From the NCBI GenBank assembly GCA_920105625.2, contig OV050033.1:90212280-90276279 (forward strand): a DNA stretch of 64,000 nucleotides, in the 5' to 3' direction. This document shows positions 38,606 to 50,927 of this stretch, piece after piece. A program made the position numbers and the translations under genes. How positions within the stretch are numbered: position 1 is the first letter of the stretch; each line of letters starts with the position of its first letter. The notes under the pieces are model-generated. The model was given only the letters and a program-made list of their open reading frames with translations, was not told the origin of the DNA and did no database searches. The stretch is from Clusia tigrina. Its lineage: Eukaryota; Arthropoda; Insecta; Diptera; Clusiidae.

Positions 38606-39239
38606 ATTTAAGCTATTGCTCAAAACTATGGTACCCTTGAGTCCCAAATCAAACACTGATAAAACTTCAAATGGCCCTAACTTCTTTACGGTACGTCCTA
38701 CACCTATCAAAGTTTGCAACATACAAATGCTTGCAACTTTTTACTGGAGCTTCATAAAACCTTGAAATTTTGTAACAATAAATTACTCGAGCCTCTTGTC
38801 AATTTAAGTTATCGCTCAAAGCTATGCTATCCTTGAGTCCCAAATCAAACACTGATAAAACTTCAGATGGCCCTAACTTCTATACGGTACGTCCTACACT
38901 TATCAAAGTTTGCAACATACAAATGCTTGTAACTTTTTACTGGTGCGTCATAAAAACTTGAAATTTTGTAACAATAGAGTACTTGAGCCTCTTGTCAATT
39001 TAAGCTATCGCTCAAACTATGCTACCCTTGAGACCCAAATCAAACACTGATAAAACTTCAAATGGCCCTAACTTCTATACGGTACGTCCTACACCTATCA
39101 AAGTTTGCAAGATACAAGTGCTTGTAACTTTTTACTGGAGCGTCATAAAACCTTGAAATTTTGTAACAATTAAGTACTCGAGCCTCTTGTCAATTTAAGC
39201 TATCGCTCAAAGCTATGCTACCATTCAGTCCCAAATAAA
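38606..39239 (+). repeat. Short mixed stretch between two higher-order zones
   Basis: Three to four monomers with ACTATGGTACCC, GGAGCTTCAT/AAATTACTCG, GGTGCGTCATAAAAAC and AAGATACAAGTGC types. These resemble monomers near 44.8-45.1 kb and 50.1-50.7 kb. Nothing other than satellite is present. Confidence 0.8.
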
Positions 39240-41645
39240 ACACTGATAAAACTTCAAATGGCCCTAACTTTTATACGCTACGTCCTACAACTATCAATGT
39301 TTGCAACATACAAATGCTTGTAACTTTTTACTGGAGCGTCATAAATCCTTGAAATTTTGTAACAATAAAGTACTTGATCCTCTTGTCAATTTAAGCTATC
39401 GCTCAAAGCTATGCTACCCTTCAGTCCCAAATCAAACACTGAAAAAACTTCAAATGGCACTAGCTTCTATACGGTACATCCTACGTCTATCAAAATTTGC
39501 AACATACAAATGCTTGTAACCTTTTACTGGAGCGTCATAAATCCTTGAAATTTTGTAACAATAAAGTACTCGAGCCTCTTGTCAATTTAAGATATCGCTC
39601 AAAGCTATGCTACCCTTTAGTCCCAAATCAAACACTGATAAAACTTCAAATGGCCCTAACTTCTATACGTAACGTCCTACACCTATCAAAGTTTGCAACA
39701 TACAAATGCTTGCAACTTTTTACTGGAGCTTCATAAAACCTTGAAATTTTGTAACAATAAATTACTCGAGCCTCTTGTCAATTTAAGCTATCGCTCAAAG
39801 CCTTGAGTCCCAAATCAAACACTGATAAAACTTCAAATGACCATAACTTTTGTACGGTACGTCCTAAGCCTATCAAAGTTTGCAACATACAAATGCTTGT
39901 AACTTTTTACTGGAGCGTCATAAGGTATTGAAATTTTGTAACAATAAAGTACTCGAGCCTCTTGTCAATTTAAGCTATCGCTCAAAGCTATGCTACCCTT
40001 GAGTCCCAAATCAAACACTGATAAAACTTCAAATGGCCCTAACTTCTATACGGTACGTCCTACACCTATCAAAGTTTGCAACATACAAATGCTTGTATCT
40101 TTTTACTGGAGCGACATTAAACTTTGAAATTTTGTAACAATAAAGTACTCGAGCCTCTTGTCAATTTAAGCTATCGCTCAAAGCCTTGAGTCCCAAATCA
40201 AACACTGATAAAACTTCAAATGACCATAACTTCTGTACGGTACGTCCTAAGCCTATCAAAGTTTGCAACATACAAATGCTTGTAACTTTTTGCTGGAGCG
40301 TCATAAAACTTTGAAATTTTGTAACAATAAAGTACTCGAGCCTCTTGTCAATTTAAGCTATCGCTCAAAGCCTTGAGTCCCAAATCAAACACTGATAAAA
40401 CTTCAAATGACCATAACTTCTGTACGGTACGTCCCAATCCTATCAAAGTTTGCAACATACAAATGCTTGTAACTTTTTACTGGAGCGTCATAAGGCCTTG
40501 AAATTTTGTAACAATAAAGTACTCGAGCCTCTTGTCAATTTAAGCTATCGCTCAAAGCTATGCTACCCTTGAGTCCCAATTCAAACACTGATAAAACTTC
40601 AAATGGCCCTAACTTCTATACGGTACGTCCTACACCTATCAAAGTTTGCAACATACAAATGCTTGTAACTTTTTACTGGAGCGTCATAAAACCTTGAAAT
40701 TTTGTAACAATAAAGTACTCGAGCCTCTTGTCAATTTAAGTTATCGCTCAAAGCTATGCTACCCTTGAGTCCCAAATCAAACACTGATAAAACTTCAAAT
40801 GGCCCTAACTTCTATACGCTACGTCCTACAACTATCAAAGTTTGCAACATATAAATGCTTGTAACTTTTTACTGGAGCGTCATAAAACCTTGAAATTTGG
40901 TAACAATAAAGTACTCGAGCCTTTTGTCAATTTAAGCTATCGTTCAAAGCTATGCTACCCTTCAGTCCCAAATCAAACACTGATGAAACTTCAAATGGCC
41001 CTAACTTCTATACGGTACGTCCTACACCTATCAAACTTTGCAACATACAAATGCTTGTATCTTTTTACTGAAGCGTCATAAAACTTTGAAATTTTGTAAC
41101 AATAAAGTACTCGAGCCTCTTGTCAATTTAAGCTATCGCTCAAAGCCTTGAGTCCCAAATCAAACACTGATAAAACTTCTTATGACCAAAACTTCTGTAC
41201 GGTACGTCCCAAGCCTATCAAAGTTTGCAATATACAAATGCTTGTAACTTTTTACTGGTGCGTCATAAGGCCTTGAAATTTTGTAACAACAAAGTACTCG
41301 AGCCTCTTGTCAATTTAAGCTATCGCTCAAAGCTATGCTACCCTTGAGTCCCAAATCAAACACTGATAAAACTTCAAATGGCCCTAACTTCTATACGGAA
41401 CGTCCTACACTTATAAAAGTTTGCAACATACAAATGCTTGTAACTTTTTACTGGAGCGACATAATACCTTGAAATTTAGTAACAATAAAGTACTCGAGCC
41501 TCTTGTCAATTTAAGTTATCGCTCAAAGCTATGCTACCCTTGAGTCCCTAATCAAACACTGATAAAACTTCAAATGGCCCTAACTTCTATACAGTACGTC
41601 CTACACCTATCAACGTTTGCAACATACAAATGCTTGTAACTTTTT
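39240..41645 (+). repeat. 2,512-bp higher-order unit, copy 1 (about thirteen monomers)
   Basis: It starts with TTTTATACGCTACG and AACTATCAATGTTTGC and includes AGTACTTGATCC, CACTAGCTTC, TTTAGTCCC, CATAAGGTATTG, GCGACATTAAAC, TTTTTGCTGG, AAATTTGGTAAC and TTCTTATGACC monomers. The same order returns 2,512 bp downstream. The match ends near 41,645, where GTAGCGTCTT replaces GGAGCGTCAT. Confidence 0.85.
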
Positions 41646-41751
41646 ACTGTAGCGTCTTAAAACCTTGAAATTTTGTAACAATTAAGTACTCGGGCCTCTT
41701 GTCAATTTATGCTATCGCTCAAACCTATGCTACCCTTGAGTCCCAAATCAA

Positions 41752-44157
41752 ACACTGATAAAACTTCAAATGGCCCTAACTTTTATACGCTACGTCCTAC
41801 AACTATCAATGTTTGCAACATACAAATGCTTGTAACTTTTTACTGGAGCGTCATAAATCCTTGAAATTTTGTAACAATAAAGTACTTGATCCTCTTGTCA
41901 ATTTAAGCTATCGCTCAAAGCTATGCTACCCTTCAGTCCCAAATCAAACACTGAAAAAACTTCAAATGGCACTAGCTTCTATACGGTACATCCTACGTCT
42001 ATTAAAATTTGCAACATACAAATGCTTGTAACCTTTTACTGGAGCGTCATAAATCCTTGAAATTTTGTAACAATAAAGTACTCGAGCCTCTTGTCAATTT
42101 AAGATATCGCTCAAAGCTATGCTACCCTTTAGTCCCAAATCAAACACTGATAAAACTTCAAATGGCCCTAACTTCTATACGGAACGTCCTACACCTATCA
42201 AAGTTTGCAACATACAAATGCTTGCAACTTTTTACTGGAGCTTCATAAAACCTTGAAATTTTGTAACAATAAATTACTCGAGCCTCTTGTCAATTTAAGC
42301 TATCGCTCAAAGCCTTGAGTCCCAAATCAAACACTGATAAAACTTCAAATGACCATAACTTTTGTACGGTACGTCCTAAGCCTATCAAAGTTTGCAACAT
42401 ACAAATGCTTGTAACTTTTTACTGGAGCGTCATAAGGTATTGAAATTTTGTAACAATAAAGTACTCGAGCCTCTTGTCAATTTAAGCTATCGTTTAAAGT
42501 TATGCTACCCTTGAGTCCCAAATCAAACACTGATAAAACTTCAAATGGCCCTAACTTCTATACGGTACGTCCTACACCTATCAAAGTTTGCAACATACAA
42601 ATGCTTGTATCTTTTTACTGGAGCGACATTAAACTTTGAAATTTTGTAACAATAAAGTACTCGAGCCTCTTGTCAATTTAAGCTATCGCTCAAAGCCTTG
42701 AGTCCCAAATCAAACACTGATAAAACTTCAAATGACCATAACTTCTGTACGGTACGTCCTAAGCCTATCAAAGTTTGCAACATACAAATGCTTGTAACTT
42801 TTTGCTGGAGCGTCATAAAACTTTGAAATTTTGTAACAATAAAGTACTCGAGCCTCTTGTCAATTTAAGCTATCGCTCAAAGCCTTGAGTCCCAAATCAA
42901 ACACTGATAAAACTTCAAATGACCATAACTTCTGTACGGTACGTCCCAATCCTATCAAAGTTTGCAACATACAAATGCTTGTAACTTTTTACTGGAGCGT
43001 CATAAGGCCTTGAAATTTTGTAACAATAAAGTACTCGAGCCTCTTGTCAATTTAAGCTATCGCTCAAAGCTATGCTACCCTTGAGTCCCAATTCAAACAC
43101 TGATAAAACTTCAAATGGCCCTAACTTCTATACGGTACGTCCTACACCTATCAAAGTTTGCAACATACAAATGCTTGTAACTTTTTACTGGAGCGTCATA
43201 AAAGCTTGAAATTTTGTAACAATAAAGTACTCGAGCCTCTTGTCAATTTAAGTTATCGCTCAAAGCTATGCTACCCTTGAGTCCCAAATCAAACACTGAT
43301 AAAACTTCAAATGGCCCTAACTTCTATACGCTACGTCCTACAACTATCAAAGTTTGCAACATACAAATGCTTGTAACTTTTTACTGGAGCGTCATAAAAC
43401 CTTGAAATTTGGTAACAATAAAGTACTCGAGCCTTTTGTCAATTTAAGCTATCGTTCAAAGCTATGCTACCCTTCAGTCCCAAATCAAACACTGATGAAA
43501 CTTCAAATGGCCCTAACTTCTATACGGTACGTCCTACACCTATCAAACTTTGCAACATACAAATGCTTGTATCTTTTTACTGAAGCGTCATAAAACTTTG
43601 AAATTTTGTAACAATAAAGTACTCGAGCCTCTTGTCAATTTAAGCTATCGCTCAAAGCCTTGAGTCCCAAATCAAACACTGATAAAACTTCTTATGACCA
43701 AAACTTCTGTACGGTACGTCCCAAGCCTATCAAAGTTTGCAATATACAAATGCTTGTAACTTTTTACTGGTGCGTCATAAGGCCTTGAAATTTTGTAACA
43801 ACAAAGTACTCGAGCCTCTTGTCAATTTAAGCTATCGCTCAAAGCTATGCTACCCTTGAGTCCCAAATCAAACACTGATAAAACTTCAAATGGCCCTAAC
43901 TTCTATACGGTACGTCCTACACTTATCAAAGTTTGCAACATACAAATGCTTGTAACTTTTTACTGGAGCGACATAATACCTTGAAATTTAGTAACAATAA
44001 AGTACTCGAGCCTCTTGTCAATTTAAGTTATCGCTCAAAGCTATGCTACCCTTGAGTCCCAAATCAAACACTGATAAAACTTCAAATGGCCCTAACTTCT
44101 ATACAGTACGTCCTACACCTATCAACGTTTGCAACATACAAATGCTTGTAACTTTTT
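41752..44157 (+). repeat. 2,512-bp higher-order unit, copy 2
   Basis: Second copy, with small differences (CTATTAAAATTTGC for CTATCAAAATTTGC, ATCGTTTAAAGTTATGC for ATCGCTCAAAGCTATGC). Its second half also matches a third copy 2,521 bp further on, so two overlapping duplications built this zone. Confidence 0.85.
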
Positions 44158-45530
44158 ACTGGAGCGTCATAAAATCTTGAAATTCTGTAACAATAAAGTA
44201 GTCGAGACTCTTGTCAATTTAAGCTATCGCTCAAAGCTATCCTACTCTTGAGTCCCAAATCAAACACTGATAAAACTTCAAATGTCCCTAACTTCTATAC
44301 GGTACGTCCTACTCCTATCAAAGTTTGCAACATACAAATGCTTGTAACTTTTTACCAGAGCGTCTTGAAACCTAGAAATTTTGTAACAATAAAGTACTCG
44401 AGCCTCTTGCCAATTTAAGCTTTCGCTCAAAGCTATGCTACCCTTGAGTCCCAAATCAAACACTGATAAAACTTCAAATGGCCCTAACTTCTATACGGTA
44501 CGTCCTACACCTATCAAAGATTGCAACATACAAGTGTTTGTAACTTTTTACTGTAGCGTCTTAAAACCTTGAAATTTTGTAACAATTAAGTACTCGGGCC
44601 TCTTGTCAATTTATGCTATCGCTCAAACCTATGCTACCCTTGAGTCCCAAATCAAACACTGATAAAACTTCAAATGGCCCTAACTTCTATACGGTACATC
44701 CTACGCCTATCAAAGTTCGCAACATACAAATGCTTGTAACCTTTTACTGGAGCGTCATAAATCCTTGAAATTTTGTAACAATAAGGTATTCGAGCCTCTT
44801 GTCAATTTAAGCTATCACTCAAAACTATGGTACCCTTGAGTCCCAAATCAAACACTGATAAAACTTCAAATGGCCCTAACTTCTTTACGGTACGTCCTAC
44901 ACCTATCAAAGTTTGCAACATACAAATGCTTGCAACTTTTTACTGGAGCTTCATAAAACCTTGAAATTTTGTAACAATAAATTACTCGAGCCTCTTGTCA
45001 ATTTAAGTTATCGCTTAAAGCTATGCTACCCTTGAGTCCCAAATCAAACACTGATAAAACTTCAAATGGCCCTAACTTATATACGGTACGTCCTACACCT
45101 ATCAAAGTTTGCATCATCCAAATGCTTGTAACTTTTTACTGGAGCGTCATAAAACCTTGAAATTTTGTAACAATAAAGTATTCGAGCCTCTTGTCAATTT
45201 AAGCTATCGCTCAAAGCCTTGAGTCCCAAATCAAACACTGATAAAACTTCAAATGTCCATAACTTTTGTACGGTACGTCCTAAGCCTATCAAAGTTTGCA
45301 ACATACAAATGCTTCTAACTTTTTACTGGAGCGTCATAAGGTATTGAAATTTTGTAACAATAAAGTACTCGAGCCTCTTGTCAATTTAAGCTATCGCTCA
45401 AAGCTATGCTACCCTTGAGTCCAAAATCAAACACTGAAAAAACTTCAAATGGCCCTAACTTCTATACGGTACGTCCTACACCTATCAAAGTTTGCAACAT
45501 ACAAATGCTTGTATCTTTTTACTGGAGCGT
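43150..45530 (+). repeat. 2,521-bp higher-order unit, first copy
   Basis: It covers the AAATTTGGTAAC, TTCTTATGACC, ATAATACC, CAACGTTTGC, GAAATTCTGTAAC, CCAGAGCGTCTTG, GTGTTTG, GGTATTCGAGCC and GCATCATCC monomers. It repeats at 45,671-48,051. The repeat overlaps the end of the preceding unit rather than following its borders. Confidence 0.85.
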
Positions 45531-45670
45531 CATAAAACTTTGAAATTTTGTAACAATAAAGTACTCGAGCCTCTTGTCAATTTAAGCTATCGCTCAAAAC
45601 CTTGAGTCCCAAATCAAACACTGATAAAACTTCAAATGACCATAACTTCTGTACGGTACGTCCTAAGCCT

Positions 45671-48051
45671 ATCAAAGTTTGCAACATACAAATGCTTGTA
45701 ACTTTTTACTGGAGCGTCATAAAACCTTGAAATTTTGTAACAATAAAGTACTCGAGCCTCTTGTCAATTTAAATTATCGCTCAAAGCTATGCTACCCTTG
45801 AGTCCCAAATCAAACACTGATAAAACTTCAAATGGCCCTAACTTCTATACGCTACGTCCTACAACTATCAAAGTTTGCAACATACAAATGCTTGTAACTT
45901 TTTACTGGAGCGTCATAAAACCTTGAAATTTGGTAACAATAAAGTACTCGAGCCTTTTGTCAATTTAAGCTATCGTTCAAAGCTATGCTACCCTTCAGTC
46001 CCAAATCAAACACTGATGAAACTTCAAATGGCCCTAACTTCTATACGGTACGTCCTACACCTATCAAACTTTGCAACATACAAATGCTTGTATCTTTTTA
46101 CTGAAGCGTCATAAAACTTTGAAATTTTGTAACAATAAAGTACTCGAGCCTCTTGTCAATTTAAGCTATCGCTCAAAGCCTTGAGTCCCAAATCAAACAC
46201 TGATAAAACTTCTTATGACCAAAACTTCTGTACGGTACGTCCCAAGCCTATCAAAGTTTGCAATATACAAATGCTTGTAACTTTTTACTGGTGCGTCATA
46301 AGGCCTTGAAATTTTGTAACAACAAAGTACTCGAGCCTCTTGTCAATTTAAGCTATCGCTCAAAGCTATGCTACCCTTGAGTCCCAGATCAAACACTGAT
46401 AAAACTTCAAATGGCCCTAACTTCTATACGGTACGTCCTACACTTATCAAAGTTTGCAACATACAAATGCTTGTAACTTTTTACTGGAGCGACATAATAC
46501 CTTGAAATTTAGTAACAATAAAGTACTCGAGCCTCTTGTCAATTTAAGTTATCGCTCAAAGCTATGCTACCCTTGAGTCCCAAATCAAACACTGATAAAA
46601 CTTCAAATGGCCCTAACTTCTATACAGTACGTCCTACACCTATCAACGTTTGCAACATACAAATGCTTGTAACTTTTTACTGGAGCGTCATAAAATCTTG
46701 AAATTCTGTAACAATAAAGTAGTCGAGACTCTTGTCAATTTAAGCTATCGCTCAAAGCTATCCTACTCTTGAGTCCCAAATCAAACACTGATAAAACTTC
46801 AAATGTCCCTAACTTCTATACGGTACGTCCTACTCCTATCAAAGTTTGCAACATACAAATGCTTGTAACTTTTTACCAGAGCGTCTTGAAACCTAGAAAT
46901 TTTGTAACAATAAAGTACTCGAGCCTCTTGCCAATTTAAGCTTTCGCTCAAAGCTATGCTACCCTTGAGTCCCAAATCAAACACTGATAAAACTTCAAAT
47001 GGCCCTAACTTCTATACGGTACGTCCTACACCTATCAAAGATTGCAACATACAAGTGTTTGTAACTTTTTACTGTAGCGTCTTAAAACCTTGAAATTTTG
47101 TAACAATTAAGTACTCGGGCCTCTTGTCAATTTATGCTATCGCTCAAACCTATGCTACCCTTGAGTCCCAAATCAAACACTGATAAAACTTCAAATGGCC
47201 CAAACTTCTATACGGTACATCCTACGCCTATCAAAGTTCGCAACATACAAATGCTTGTAACCTTTTACTGGAGCGTCATAAATCCTTGAAATTTTGTAAC
47301 AATAAGGTATTCGAGCCTCTTGTCAATTTAAGCTATCGCTCAAAACTATGGTACCCTTGAGTCCCAAATCAAACACTGATAAAACTTCAAATGGCCCTAA
47401 CTTCTTTACGGTACGTCCTACACCTATCAAAGTTTGCAACATACAAATGCTTGCAACTTTTTACTGGAGCTTCATAAAACCTTGAAATTTTGTAACAATA
47501 AATTACTCGAGCCTCTTGTCAATTTAAGTTATCGCTTAAAGCTATGCTACCCTTGAGACCCAAATCAAACACTGATAAAACTTCAAATGGCCCTAACTTA
47601 TATACGGTACGTCCTACACCTATCAAAGTTTGCATCATCCAAATGCTTGTAACTTTTTACTGGAGCGTCATAAAACCTTGAAATTTTGTAACAATAAAGT
47701 ATTCGAGCCTCTTGTCAATTTAAGCTATCGCTCAAAGCCTTGAGTCCCAAATCAAACACTGATAAAACTTCAAATGTCCATAACTTTTGTACGGTACGTC
47801 CTAAGCCTATCAAAGTTTGCAACATACAAATGCTTCTAACTTTTTACTGGAGCGTCATAAGGTATTGAAATTTTGTAACAATAAAGTACTCGAGCCTCTT
47901 GTCAATTTAAGCTATCGCTCAAAGCTATGCTACCCTTGAGTCCAAAATCAAACACTGAAAAAACTTCAAATGGCCCTAACTTCTATACGGTACGTCCTAC
48001 ACCTATCAAAGTTTGCAACATACAAATGCTTGTATCTTTTTACTGGAGCGT
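45671..48051 (+). repeat. 2,521-bp higher-order unit, second copy
   Basis: Copy of 43,150-45,530 with few changes (GTCCCAGATC for GTCCCAAATC, GGCCCAAACTTC for GGCCCTAACTTC, GAGACCC for GAGTCCC). It ends where CATAAATCCTTG replaces CATAAAACTTTG near 48,050. Confidence 0.85.
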
Positions 48052-48299
48052 CATAAATCCTTGAAATTTTGTAACAATAAAGTACTCGAGTCTCTGGTCA
48101 ATTTAAGCTATCGCTCAAAGCTATGCTACCCTTGAGTCCCAAATCAAACACTGATAAAACTTCAAATGGCCCTAACTTCTATACGGTACGTCCTACACCT
48201 ATCAAAGTTTGCAACATACAAATGCTTGTATCTTTTTACTGGAGCGTCATAAAACTTTGAAATTTTGTAACAATAAAGTACTCGAGCCTCTTGTCAATT

Positions 48300-50927
48300 T
48301 AAGCTATCGCTCAAAGCCTTGAGTCCCAAATCAAACACTGATAAAACTTCAAATGACCATAACTTCTGTACGGTACGTCCTAAGCCTATCATAGTTTGCA
48401 ACTTACAAATGCTTGTAACTTTTTACTGGAGCGTCATAAAACTTTGAAATTTTGTAACAATAAAGTACTCGAGCCTCATGTCAATTTAAGCTATCGCTCA
48501 TAGCCTTGAGTCCCAAATCAAACACTGATAAAACTTCAAATGGCCCTAACTTCTATACGGTACGTCCTACACCTATCAAAGTTTGCAACATACAAATGCT
48601 TGTATCTTTTTACTGAAGCGTCATAAAACTTTGAAATTTTGTAACAATAAAGTACTCGACCCTCTTGTCAATTTAAGCTATCGCTCAAAGCCTTGAGTCC
48701 CAAATCAAACACTGATAAAACTTCAAATGACCATAACTTCTGTACGGTACGTCCTAAGCCTATCAAAGTTTGCAACATACAAATGCTTGTAACTTTTTAC
48801 TGGAGCGTCATAAAACTTTGAAATTTTGTAACAATAAAGTACTCGAGCCTCTTGTCAATTTAAGCTATCGCTCAAAGCTTTGCTACCCTTGAGTCCCAAA
48901 TAAAACACTGATAAAACTTCAAATGGTCCTAACTTCTATACGGTACGTCCTACACCTATCAAAGTTTGCAACATACAAATGCTTGTACTTTCTACTGGAG
49001 CGTCATAAAACCTTGAAATTTTGTAACAATGAAGTACTCGAGCCTCTTGTCAATTTAAGCTATCGCTCAAAGCTATGCTACCCTTGAATCCCAAATCAAA
49101 TACTGATAAAACTTCAAATGGCCCTAACTTCTATACGGTACGTCCTACACCTATCAAAGTTTGCAACATACAAATGCTTGTATCTTTTTACTGGAGCGTC
49201 ATAAAACTTTGAAATTTTGTAACAATAAAGTACTCGAGCCTCTTGTCAATTTAAGCTATCGCTCAAAGCCTTGAGTCCTAAATCAAACACTGATAAAACT
49301 ACAAATGACCATAACTTCTGTACGGTACGTCCTAAGCCCATCAAAGTTTGCAACATACAAATGCTTGTAACTTTTTACTGGAGCGTCATAAAACTTTGAA
49401 ATTTTGTAACAATAAAGTACTCGAGCCTCTTGTCAATTTAAGCTATCGCTCAAGGCTATGCTACCCTTGAGTCCCAAATCAAACACTGATAAAACTTCAA
49501 ATGACCATAACTTCTGTACGGTACGTCCTAAGCCTATCAAAGTTTGCAACATACAAATGCTTGTAACTTTTTACTGGAGCGTCATAAATCCTTGAAATTT
49601 TGTAACAATAAAGTACTCGAGTCTCTTGTTAATTTAAGCTATCGCTCAAAGCTATGCTACCCTTGAGTCCCAAATCAAACACTGATAAAACTTCAAATGG
49701 CCCTAACTTCTATACGGTACGTCCTACACCTATCAAAGTTTGCAACATACAAATGCTTGTATCTTTTTACTGGAGCGTCATAAAACTTTGAAATTTTGTA
49801 ACAATAAAGTACTCGAGCCTCTTGTCAATTTAAGCTATCGCTCAAAGCCTTGAGTCCCAAATCAAACACTGATAAAACTTCAAATGACCATAACTTCTGT
49901 ACGGTACGTCCTAAGCCTATCAAAGTTTGCAACATACAAATGCTTGTAACTTTTTACTGGAGCGTCATAAGGCCTTGAAATTTTGTAACAATAAAGTACT
50001 CGAGCCTCTTGTCAATTTAAGCTATCGCTCAAAGCTATGCTACCCTTGAGTCCTAATCCAACGCTCATAAATCTTCAAATGGCCCTAACTTCTATACGGT
50101 ACGTCCTACACCTATCAAAGTTTGCAACATACAAATGCTTGTAACTTTTTACTGGTGCGTCATAAAAACTTGAAATTTTGTAACAATAAAGTACTTGAGC
50201 CTCTTGTCGCTTTAAGCTATCGCTCAAAGCTATCCTACCCTTGACTCCCAAATCAAACACTGATAAAACTTCAAATGTCCCTAACTTCTATACGGTACAA
50301 AACCTTGAAATTTTGTAACAATAAATTACTCGAGCCTCTTGTCAATTTAAGTTATCGCTCAATACCCTTGAGTCCCAAATCAAACACTGATAAAACTTCA
50401 AATGGCCCTAACTTATATACGGTACGTCCTACACCTATCAAAGTTTGCATCATCCAAATGCTTGTAACTTTTTACTGGAGCGTCATGAAACCTTGAAATT
50501 TTGTAACAATAAAGTACTCGAGCCTCTTGTCAATTTAAGCTGTCGCTCAAAGCTATGCTACCCTTGAGTCCCAAATCAAACACTGATAAAACTTCAAATG
50601 GCCCTAACTTCTATACGGTACGTCCTACACCTATCAAAGTTTGCAAGATACAAGTGCTTGTTACTTTTTACTGGAGCGTCATAAAACCTTGAAATTTTGT
50701 AACAATTAAGTACTCGATCCTCTTGTCAATTTAAGCTATCGCTCAAAGCTATGCTACCATTGAGTCCCAAATCAAACACTGATAAAACTTCAAATGGCCC
50801 TAACTTTTATACGGTACGTCCTACAACTATCAATGTTTGCAACATACAAATGCTTGTAACTTTTTACTGGAGCGTCATAAAACCTTGAAATTTTGTAACA
50901 ATAAAGTACTCGAGCCTCTTGTCAATT
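48300..50927 (+). repeat. 2,628-bp higher-order unit, copy 1
   Basis: Markers include GCAACTTAC, GCCTCATGTC with GCTCATAGCC (48,473), CTGAAGCGTC, AACTTTCTACTGG-type, CAAGGCTATGC, TCCTAATCCAACGCTC and the 61-bp-deleted monomer at 50,298. The offset shifts from 2,628 to 2,629 because copy 1 lost one base in CTTGTACTTTC (near 48,988). Confidence 0.85.
50270..50400 (+). repeat. Doubly deleted monomer (61 bp and 8 bp lost)
   Basis: CGGTAC of segment A joins directly to AAAACCTTG of segment B at 50,298/50,299, removing about 61 bp, close to the A-to-B spacing of 56. Eight bases are also missing further on, giving CTCAATACCCTTGAG near 50,358. A copy of the whole monomer lies at 52,899-53,029, carried there by the 2.6-kb duplication. 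Confidence 0.8.

Noticed and set aside
39301..39736. Family of 72-79-codon plus-strand frames starting MQHTNACN
   Set aside because: Each begins at the conserved CAACATACAAATGC of a monomer and ends in the next one. A period of 196 is not a multiple of three, so frames rotate and close; this is a repeat shadow.
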